Shown here piece after piece: positions 1-5,556 of a DNA stretch of 5,556 nucleotides. The DNA comes from Propionibacteriaceae bacterium UBA4569 (GTDB lineage: Bacteria; Actinomycetota; Actinomycetes; Propionibacteriales; Propionibacteriaceae). Under the pieces are notes generated by a model. It saw only the letters and a list, made by a program, of their open reading frames with translations, was not told the origin of the DNA and ran no database searches. The stretch is taken from assembly GCA_002387005.1 (NCBI GenBank), contig DGKN01000235.1:412-5967 (forward strand). The letters are read 5' to 3'. The position numbers and the translations under genes were made by a program. Every line of letters starts with the position of its first letter. Positions within the stretch are counted from its first letter, which is position 1.

Positions 1-868
1 GCCCCCCCCCCGCCGACAGGGCGATGCCATCGCGGGTCTGGGTGGTCTCGCCGGTGATCCCGCCCATCACCTGGCAGCTGGTGGTGTCACAGATGTCGTA
101 GAGCGACGACCTGGGATGATTGATGTGCCAGGCGCCGTAGCTGCGAGCGGCCACGGCCTGGGCGGCGTGCGCCTGCACGGGCCAGGAGGGGATGTTCTCG
201 TAGGGGACGACCTGCCGGGTGTAGTTGTCCAGGCTCGTCACCAGGACAGGGACGATGATCGACCCGGAGCGGTTGCCGACCAGCCTGCCCAGGTAGGTGG
301 CGACGGTGTCGCCACGGGAGTTCTGCGCCGACAAGGATCCGTCCGCCGCGGAGATGGTCCAGCGGCCCGATTGGGTGGAACGCAACGCCTTGCGTCCGGA
401 GGCGGTGCGGAACCACAGCGTCGTCGTGGTGGCGGTGCCACCGGTGCTGGGACGGGCGACCTCCCAGCTGGTGATGGGCGTGGTGCCGTCGGCGGACGGG
501 AGCGCGATCGTCTGGCCGGCGCCGTCGGTGGCAGTGAGTCCGGGCTCGATGGCGACGCGGGCGACGCTGCCCGTCCGTCCGGTGGTGGAGACGCGGATCG
601 TCCGGCGGGCCTGGTTCTGCAGCGTGGCGCCCGGGTAGTAGAAGGCGACGATCTGGCGCCAGGTCTTGCCCTGGGTGGCGGCTGCGTAGGAGCCGTACTG
701 GCTCATCCCGCGACCGTGGCCGTGACCGCGCCCGACCAGCGTGAGCTTCCCCCCGGCGGCGCGGTAGGACTGTTCGGCCGCTTGCGCGGCAGGGGTGTGA
801 TCGGGAAGTCCCGTGAGCACGAGGGCACCGGACAGGGCGGCAACCAGCGGACGGTGCAGGTGGGTCAT
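1..868 (-). CDS. Secreted SpoIID/LytB-domain protein, C-terminus cut by the window edge
   Basis: The reading frame is open from ATG at 868 to the left edge, giving 289 residues without a stop. The start is supported by GGAG six bases upstream (875-878). Residues 1-31 look like a Sec signal peptide: a basic/histidine n-region, hydrophobic LVAALSGALVLTGL, then an Ala-rich AQA-type cleavage site. Residues 46-59 (GRGHGHGRGMSQYG) are the Gly/His MSQYG motif of SpoIID-like proteins, followed by FYYPG at 77-80. The core LytB motif is at about 215-245: NYTRQVVPYE, then SWP and AQAVAARSYG. Glu224 aligns with the catalytic glutamate of SpoIID. Cys260 and Cys265 flank DTTS and may form a disulfide. SpoIID enzymes are lytic transglycosylases acting on glycan strands lacking stem peptides; activity here is inferred from family. 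The protein probably acts outside the membrane on peptidoglycan, a fitting neighbour for the deacetylase upstream. The end lies outside the window, beyond a G10 run. Confidence 0.9.
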   Translation of the reverse strand, partial: MTHLHRPLVAALSGALVLTGLPDHTPAAQAAEQSYRAAGGKLTLVGRGHGHGRGMSQYGSYAAATQGKTWRQIVAFYYPGATLQNQARRTIRVSTTGRTGSVARVAIEPGLTATDGAGQTIALPSADGTTPITSWEVARPSTGGTATTTTLWFRTASGRKALRSTQSGRWTISAADGSLSAQNSRGDTVATYLGRLVGNRSGSIIVPVLVTSLDNYTRQVVPYENIPSWPVQAHAAQAVAARSYGAWHINHPRSSLYDICDTTSCQVMGGITGETTQTRDGIALSAGGG

Positions 869-874
869 CTCGAA

Positions 875-878
875 CTCC
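875..878 (-). promoter_or_regulatory. Ribosome binding site of the SpoIID-like gene
   Basis: On the minus strand GGAG lies six bases before the ATG at 868. This is near-ideal Shine-Dalgarno spacing and fixes the start, which also gives a complete signal peptide. Confidence 0.6.
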
Positions 879-960
879 AGTGGACGACGAAAGCCCCCAG
901 CCCGAGGGCGTGACCACCATATGCATCGGTCCGCGCACTCGGCGGTGTCGTCGTCGTGAA

Positions 961-981
961 CCCTCGAGGCCCACCTCAGGG
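961..981 (-). terminator. Imperfect hairpin overlapping the deacetylase stop codon
   Basis: On the minus strand CCCTGAGG (981-974) can pair with CCTCGAGGG (969-961) across a TGGG loop, with one bulged G. The TGA stop at 978-976 lies in the 5' arm. No T-run follows (the next bases are TTCACG), so it is not a canonical intrinsic terminator. It may attenuate transcription or protect a 3' end between the deacetylase and the SpoIID-like gene, or be chance in GC-rich DNA. The rest of the 107-base gap (869-975) holds no gene. The AT-rich patch CATATG at 918-923 is its only -10-like element and no good -35 sits at the usual spacing. Confidence 0.3.
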
Positions 982-2451
982 ATTTCGCCGGAAGTACGGC
1001 TGCCCTGATCTTGGGCGGCCCAGCAGTTCGTCCACCGTCACCAAGGTGAACCCCAACTTCCGCAGGCCGGTGATGATGCCGGGAATCGCCTCGACGGTGG
1101 ACGCGTGGATGTCGTGCATCAGGATGATCGAGCCACTGGTGGAGTCGTTGAGGGCGTGCTTCGTGGTCTTGGCGGCGGAGTGGGTCTGCCAGTTGCGGGT
1201 GTCGACGTCCCACAGGACGAGCGGCATGCCCGCCACCTGCCGGGTCGTCTTGTTGAAGGCGCCGTAGGGCGGGCGCAACGTCGTGGGCCGCACCCCGCTG
1301 GCATCTTCGATCGCGTCGGCTGCGCGGACGATCTCGAACGTCTGCTCGGACGACGACAGGTTGGTGAGCTGTTTGTGGTCGAAGGTGTGGTCGCCGATCT
1401 GGTTGCCCTCGGCGGCGGCCCGGCGGACGAGGTCGGGGTAGGCCAGGGCGTTCTGGCCCAGCATGAAGAAGGTGGCGTGCACCTCATGGGCCTTGAGGGT
1501 GTCCAGCAGGTGCGCGGTGTACTGGCCCGGCCCGTCGTCGAAGGTCAGCGCGACGCACTTCAGCTTGGCGCAGTTGATCTGGGTCGTCGGTGATGCGGGG
1601 GGCGCGGTGACCGAGGGGGTTGCCACTGGCAGTGAGGACCTCGCAATGCTCCGCCCGGTGGCGGCGTCGCGAACGACCCGTCCGGCTTCGGAGAGCAGCG
1701 GCCGGGCAGTGAAACGGTCGATGACGACGTCGACCTGCCCCTCGCTGGCGGCCAGCAGGACGCCTTGACCGATGCGGACGATCAGTGCCCCGTCGGCGGT
1801 GAAGGTCAGGTCGTCGAGGAGGTGACCATCGGCACGAGCTTCGGCCAGGGCATCCGCGTCGACGTCCAGACCCTCGGCCTGCATGGCCTTCGCGACGGCA
1901 TCGACGGCCACGTTCTGGTCGACGACGAGGTCGGCGGACGGCCAGACGGCGTGGCTGGCGCGGTCTTCGTAGATGGTGGTCGAGGAGGTCAGCCCGGACG
2001 CGCCGCCGAACTCGAGCAGGGTTTCACGAACACCGACCACGCCGCCGGTCTGGTCGAGGACGGCCTCCCAGGAGGCATTGAGCTCAGGCGGTGAGCCCTC
2101 ACTGGGCTCGTAGTCGCGCTCGAAGGCGGCGCGGTGCTGGGCGATCCAGTCGGACAGCGCCGCGGTGAGCGCGGAAGCGTCCGGGACCACCGGCCACTGC
2201 AGGAAGACCGGGAAGGTCTTGTCGTTCACCACCTGCTGTTCGACCCGCCAGTTGGTGGTGACCGAATTGCCGACCGACGCGGACGACGTGCTGCTGGCGG
2301 CCGGACCGGGGTTCCCGGAACAGGCCGCCAGCAGTCCACAGGCAAGCACCAACACGACGGGCCGAACACAACGCATGGGCCCCATCACAACGGATCGAGG
2401 GTCATCGAGGGGTTCCACACCCCGTCCCCTTGGCGAATCTTTCCGGACCAT
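976..2451 (-). CDS. Lipoprotein polysaccharide deacetylase with RsiV-like N-terminal domain
   Basis: 491 residues from the ATG at 2451. A lipoprotein signal (VVLVLACGLLAAC) ends in lipobox LAAC with Cys44, so the protein should be lipid-anchored outside the membrane. After a Ser/Ala-rich spacer, residues about 65-260 resemble the RsiV/DUF3298 fold (for example DLTFTADGALIVRIGQG near 214-230). A Pro/Thr/Ser linker (about 274-291) leads to a NodB domain (about 295-478) with all expected motifs: TFDDG at 303-307 (Asp305 base, Asp306 metal ligand), HTFDH with His355 and His359 as metal ligands, RPPYG at 393-397, Trp414, and His446 in LMHD. The family removes N-acetyl groups from GlcNAc or MurNAc; peptidoglycan is the likely substrate, though the sequence does not prove it. 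Cys294/Cys299 may form a disulfide. The ATG abuts the permease stop. GTG at 2418 has a better ribosome site, and ATG at 2385 or 2376 gives a shorter signal peptide; the mature protein is unchanged. Confidence 0.92.
   Translation of the reverse strand: MVRKDSPRGRGVEPLDDPRSVVMGPMRCVRPVVLVLACGLLAACSGNPGPAASSTSSASVGNSVTTNWRVEQQVVNDKTFPVFLQWPVVPDASALTAALSDWIAQHRAAFERDYEPSEGSPPELNASWEAVLDQTGGVVGVRETLLEFGGASGLTSSTTIYEDRASHAVWPSADLVVDQNVAVDAVAKAMQAEGLDVDADALAEARADGHLLDDLTFTADGALIVRIGQGVLLAASEGQVDVVIDRFTARPLLSEAGRVVRDAATGRSIARSSLPVATPSVTAPPASPTTQINCAKLKCVALTFDDGPGQYTAHLLDTLKAHEVHATFFMLGQNALAYPDLVRRAAAEGNQIGDHTFDHKQLTNLSSSEQTFEIVRAADAIEDASGVRPTTLRPPYGAFNKTTRQVAGMPLVLWDVDTRNWQTHSAAKTTKHALNDSTSGSIILMHDIHASTVEAIPGIITGLRKLGFTLVTVDELLGRPRSGQPYFRRNP
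2394..2411. repeat. Two direct copies of ATCGAGGG, ten bases apart
   Basis: ATCGAGGG occurs at 2394-2401 and 2404-2411, start to start ten bases (about one helix turn). It lies within the N-terminal codons of the deacetylase frame, just upstream of the alternative start ATG at 2385. It could be an operator-like repeat if a promoter lies here, but two 8-mers in GC-rich DNA can arise by chance. Confidence 0.3.
2425..2431 (-). promoter_or_regulatory. Possible ribosome binding site for an internal GTG start of the deacetylase
   Basis: AAGGGGA on the minus strand lies six bases before an in-frame GTG at 2418-2416 (codon 12 of the longest frame). The first ATG at 2451 has only GGTGAG about ten bases upstream, and the ATGs at 2385 and 2376 have weak sites. 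This favours GTG at 2418 as the real start, unless the first ATG is served by ribosomes ending the permease. Confidence 0.35.
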
Positions 2452-5088
2452 TCAGTCAATTCTCACCGAACGGGCCTGCGGCGGGCGGGCGACGACGAAG
2501 GCGCTCGCCGCGGCGAGCAAGGGAACGGCCACCAGCAGGCCGATCAACCAGGCCCACGGGATGCCGAGGCTGACCCCGCCGCGGGTCGCCGCGACCACCG
2601 CCACCACTGGCACGGCACCGACGACCAGACCCAGCGCCACACCCAGGCCGACGCTGACCAGCATCTGGATCGCCGCCATGCCCCGCAGGGTCCAGGTGGA
2701 GGCGCCGATCGCCGCCAGCCCGGCATGGGAATCGCGGGCATCACGCAAGGCCAGGGCTCCGGTCACGGCCGCGACGGCCAACATCAGCGCGGCGCCGACC
2801 AGGCCGAGGTAGTCGACCAGTCTGGGGGTCGAGGAGTGCGGGCCCTGTTCGACGTAGACATTCTGGGGCAGGTCGCCCAGCCGCGCCTTCTGCAGGATGG
2901 CCTGCAGCTCGTCCGCCTGGTGTTGGCTGGGCGTGGTGTTGGTCGACCAGATCACCGTCGTCGTCATGGGCTTCGCGTAGGGCATGAGCTTGGACAGCAC
3001 CGCGGCCGGCACCAAGGTGTAGAGCGACAGGTCGTCGTCCACCAACGCCGGGACAGCGTGGGAACTGTTGTCGTTGCCGCTCTCCGACATGACGGTGAGC
3101 TCCGCGTTTCCGCCCTTGACGTAGGACGCCGGGGCGACGACTCCGCCTGAGTTGATCATGTTCGTGACCTGTTGGCTCGGAGCCTTGCCGGTCACCACCT
3201 GGTACAGCTCAGGGCTGTACGCCGCGATCGCGTTCTGGCTACCCATGCACGCACCATCGTCCGTGCACGTCGGCACCAGCTCCACGGCCTGCACCGCGCT
3301 GCTCCACCAGCCACCGAAGGGTTCGACGAACTCCTGCACCGTCGCCTCCTGATTGATGGGGCCGAGCGTCGCCTCGACGAGCTCGCGGGCCTTCGCCAGG
3401 TCAGAGGCAGACAGTTCACCTCCCGTCTCCGGGTTGAGGGTTGTCACCTGGACCGCACCCGTCGGGATCGACTGCTGGTAGCGCGTGACCTCCGTGGCGC
3501 CGAGAGAGGCGAAGGCCACCAGCAGCGAGCTGATCAAGGTCGTGATAGCCAAGGATGCCGCGACACCCGCCGTGGCCCGGGAGCGGTTCCGCGAGCCGTC
3601 CCGCACCGCCATCCGCAAGGCCAGGGGCCCAGCGGCACGACGTCCCAGCCGGTCGAGCAGGAAGGGGACGGCCGCCAGGCTGCCGAGGAAGAGGAAGAGG
3701 ACGCACATCATCGCCGGCCCGATGGCGCGCTCCTCGGGCACTCCCCCCTTCCAGGAGACCTTGGCCCCGGGCCAGAGCTGCGGTCCGACAAGTGCGGCCA
3801 CAAGACCCAGCGCGACGAACACGAGCGCCAACCACGGAGTCTTCGCGCTGGTCTGCGCGGCCTCCGCGGAACGGACGGCGGTCAGCACATCCTGCTGGGC
3901 CACCTGACGCGCGGGCAGCCAGGCGGCGATGACGGCGGCGCTGGTGCCGACAAGCACCAAGGCCAACAGCACCAGCCACGGCACCGAGATCGGAACCGGG
4001 AGGTTGGTGCCCTTGGCATTCATCCAGGCCTGCAGACCGGCCCCCAGGGCCACTCCGGCCAACGCCCCGACGATCGTCCCGGCCAGACCGAGCAACAGTC
4101 CTTGCCGGGTGACGACCTGCTGCAGGGTCCGGGCCGGGGCGCCGGAGGCGCTGAGCAGGGCCAGCGAGCGACGTTGCTGACGGATGCCGATGGCGAAGGC
4201 CGCGCCGGCGATGGTGGCCGTGAGCAAGGTGACCACCATGCCGAAACCGACCAGGATCGCCTGCATCATGGCGCCGCCGGTGCCGTTGCCCAACTGCATC
4301 GCTTCATAGGCATCGCGGGTGGTGTACGCGATGCCCACCTTGTTGAGGGAGGCCACCTGGGCCTCCTCCAGTGCTGGCCCGTCGAGGAAGGCCACCGTGG
4401 TGGCACCTTCCGCGGTCTCGGCCACGTCAGCCAGCGGGTGGCTGGGCCCGACGACCACGGCGGTGCCGGAGCTGTTGCTGCGGAGGGTTCCGGAGACGCG
4501 GTAGTCCTTGCCGGCGACCTGAACGGTGTCACCAACTGCGACGTCGAAGCGTTCGGCGGTGTAGCGCGGCAGGACGACCTCGTCGTCCGCGGGCAGAGCG
4601 GCGTCGGTAGCTACCCACTGGCCAGGCGAGGCAAGCACGGAGAGGTCGCCGACGATGACGTCGCCCGCGTACTGGGCCCCGTCGAACCCCAGCGTGATCG
4701 GTGCCGTGGTCTCCATCGAGACGGACACCCCGGCGGGGAGGCTGAGGTTGGAGAAGTCGGCCGTCACCTGGTGCGCCGTGGGGTCCTGGGTGGAGCTCTC
4801 GTCCTGCGGGCAGCTCCAGTCGGTCAGGCTTGCCTGACGGCAGGTGCCGTTGGCGCCGTAGAGCTGCTGCAGCATCGCCGTCCCACCACGAAACATTGCG
4901 TCGGCGCTGTTGTCGCGATACTGCGGGACCAAGATCATCGCCAAGGCCATCACCGCAGCAACCGGCAGCCCGATCAAGGCCATGATCAACGCGGATCGCC
5001 CCTTGTGGCGGCCCAGTTCACGGCGTGCCATCCGAGAGGTCACACCGCCAGCACCGCCGGATGCGCGACTGGGAAGCCAGAGCATCAC
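2452..5088 (-). CDS. FtsX/MacB-type ABC transporter permease with two FtsX domains
   Basis: 878 residues. The hydrophobic pattern gives ten membrane helices: about 33-55, 275-300, 328-353, 368-391, 418-437, 457-478, 506-529, 758-781, 803-830 and 842-866, with both ends in the cytosol. Two large extracytoplasmic domains (about 56-274 and 530-757) follow helices 1 and 7, each leading into an FtsX unit. Cytosolic coupling segments are visible: RRSLALLSASGAPARTLQQV after helix 2 and HAGLAAIGASTWTLRGM after helix 8. This is two FtsX half-permeases fused in one chain, a common actinobacterial form. Such permeases work with MacB/LolD-type ATPases as mechanotransmitters or extruders of lipids, lipoproteins or peptides; the substrate here is unknown. 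Cys83/Cys93 and Cys608/Cys614 lie in the outer domains and may form disulfides. The start GTGATG overlaps the ATPase TGA. GTG (5088) or ATG (5085) may be used; GGCGGG at 5093-5098 is better spaced for the ATG. Confidence 0.93.
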   Translation of the reverse strand: MMLWLPSRASGGAGGVTSRMARRELGRHKGRSALIMALIGLPVAAVMALAMILVPQYRDNSADAMFRGGTAMLQQLYGANGTCRQASLTDWSCPQDESSTQDPTAHQVTADFSNLSLPAGVSVSMETTAPITLGFDGAQYAGDVIVGDLSVLASPGQWVATDAALPADDEVVLPRYTAERFDVAVGDTVQVAGKDYRVSGTLRSNSSGTAVVVGPSHPLADVAETAEGATTVAFLDGPALEEAQVASLNKVGIAYTTRDAYEAMQLGNGTGGAMMQAILVGFGMVVTLLTATIAGAAFAIGIRQQRRSLALLSASGAPARTLQQVVTRQGLLLGLAGTIVGALAGVALGAGLQAWMNAKGTNLPVPISVPWLVLLALVLVGTSAAVIAAWLPARQVAQQDVLTAVRSAEAAQTSAKTPWLALVFVALGLVAALVGPQLWPGAKVSWKGGVPEERAIGPAMMCVLFLFLGSLAAVPFLLDRLGRRAAGPLALRMAVRDGSRNRSRATAGVAASLAITTLISSLLVAFASLGATEVTRYQQSIPTGAVQVTTLNPETGGELSASDLAKARELVEATLGPINQEATVQEFVEPFGGWWSSAVQAVELVPTCTDDGACMGSQNAIAAYSPELYQVVTGKAPSQQVTNMINSGGVVAPASYVKGGNAELTVMSESGNDNSSHAVPALVDDDLSLYTLVPAAVLSKLMPYAKPMTTTVIWSTNTTPSQHQADELQAILQKARLGDLPQNVYVEQGPHSSTPRLVDYLGLVGAALMLAVAAVTGALALRDARDSHAGLAAIGASTWTLRGMAAIQMLVSVGLGVALGLVVGAVPVVAVVAATRGGVSLGIPWAWLIGLLVAVPLLAAASAFVVARPPQARSVRID

Positions 5089-5556
5089 GATGCCCGCCGC
5101 GGAGAGTTGAGCAGCACACGCGGATCGGTGACGACCTGGGTCTGGTCGACCTGTCGTCCATCCCGGAGGAAGACGACGCGATCGGCCCAGCCCGCGTGAC
5201 GGGCCTCGTGCGTGACGAGGACGACCGCGACGCCGTCGTCGGCCAGATCGCGCAATAGGGCCATGATCTCGTCGCCGGTGTTGGAGTCGAGGGCACCGGT
5301 CGGTTCGTCGGCGAGGATCAGGCGTCGGTCGCCGACGATGGCGCGGGCGATGGCGACGCGCTGCCGCTGGCCGCCGGACATCTGCTCGATGAAGCGCTCT
5401 GCGAGCTCGGGCAACTGGACGCGGGTCAGGGCCGTATCGGCCAAGCCACGGGCATCCGCGGGCGAGACGCCGTCCAACTCCAGCGGCAGGGAGATGTTCT
5501 CGATCGCGGTCAGGGTCGGGACCAGGTTGAAGTCCTGGAAGACGAATCCCAGGCTG
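5085..5556 (-). CDS. ABC transporter ATP-binding protein (MacB/LolD type), N-terminus cut by the window edge
   Basis: The last 156 residues are visible, reading in frame from the right edge to TGA at 5087-5085. The fragment opens with the Q-loop (GFVFQDFNLVPTLTAIENI, Gln at 5537-5535), then signature MSGGQRQRVAIARA (starting at 5381), Walker B LILADEP with Asp near 5309 and the catalytic Glu next, D-loop GALDS, and the H-loop His in VLVTHE (5210-5208). Walker A and about 80 residues lie outside the window. DEPTGALDS is typical of the MacB/LolD/FtsE branch, which pairs with FtsX-type permeases, and the permease follows with a 1- or 4-base overlap, so the two should form one complex on the cytosolic face. 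All visible catalytic motifs are intact. The internal start codon at 5477 is not the true start, because conserved Q-loop sequence continues upstream in the same frame. Confidence 0.95.
   Translation of the reverse strand, partial: SLGFVFQDFNLVPTLTAIENISLPLELDGVSPADARGLADTALTRVQLPELAERFIEQMSGGQRQRVAIARAIVGDRRLILADEPTGALDSNTGDEIMALLRDLADDGVAVVLVTHEARHAGWADRVVFLRDGRQVDQTQVVTDPRVLLNSPRRAS

Noticed and set aside
116..913. 265-residue open frame on the plus strand
   Set aside because: It is antisense to the SpoIID-like gene, Gly/Ala/Arg-rich, and has no recognisable motif.
918..923. CATATG as a -10 element for the SpoIID-like gene
   Set aside because: On the minus strand the hexamer 17 bases upstream is ACCGCC, unlike TTGACA; TTCACG is about 31 bases away. 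Too weak to call a promoter.
945..957. Short GTC/TCG trinucleotide run in the gap before the SpoIID-like gene
   Set aside because: About four copies only, common by chance in GC-rich DNA, and with no linked feature.
87..974. 295-residue open frame on the minus strand
   Set aside because: It overlaps the SpoIID-like gene in another frame and translates to Arg/Pro/His-rich sequence. The frame starting at 868 has the signal peptide and SpoIID motifs.
2134..3150. 338-residue open frame on the plus strand
   Set aside because: It is antisense to both the deacetylase start and the permease end, has low-complexity Gly/Arg/His/Asp composition, and no domain or credible start signal.
3172..5199. 675-residue open frame on the plus strand
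   Set aside because: It lies antisense to the permease, whose helices and FtsX motifs are clear. The translation is rich in Arg, Gly and Gln with no recognisable domain, as expected for a shadow frame in GC-rich DNA.

Overview
The window is GC-rich DNA, probably from an Actinomycetota (high-GC Gram-positive) chromosome. Codon third positions are dominated by G and C, long antisense shadow frames are common, and the proteins look actinobacterial: an FtsX-type permease of about 880 residues, a lipoprotein polysaccharide deacetylase and a secreted SpoIID/LytB-domain protein. A more precise placement (for example Propionibacteriales) would be a guess.

All four genes lie on the minus strand, so transcription runs from the right edge to the left. 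In transcription order: (1) 5556-5085, the C-terminal 156 residues of a MacB/LolD-type ABC transporter ATPase, cut by the right edge before its Walker A motif; (2) 5088-2452, a ten-helix FtsX/MacB-type permease whose start overlaps the ATPase stop; (3) 2451-976, a lipoprotein with an N-terminal RsiV/DUF3298-like domain and a C-terminal NodB polysaccharide deacetylase domain, its ATG touching the permease stop; (4) 868-1, a secreted SpoIID/LytB-domain protein, cut by the left edge inside a run of ten G on its coding strand. Genes 1 to 3 are packed like one operon. Gene 4 follows after 107 bases that begin with an imperfect hairpin over the deacetylase stop codon, so it may be read through or have its own promoter.

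Together the genes read as a cell-envelope cassette: an ATP-driven FtsX-type transporter with large extracytoplasmic domains, a membrane-anchored glycan deacetylase with a domain related to a lysozyme receptor, and a secreted enzyme of a family that cleaves peptidoglycan glycan strands. A role in wall remodelling or defence against wall-active agents is inference from domains and gene order. I see no tRNA, rRNA, CRISPR array, insertion sequence, origin or attachment site. The main operon promoter must lie beyond the right edge.
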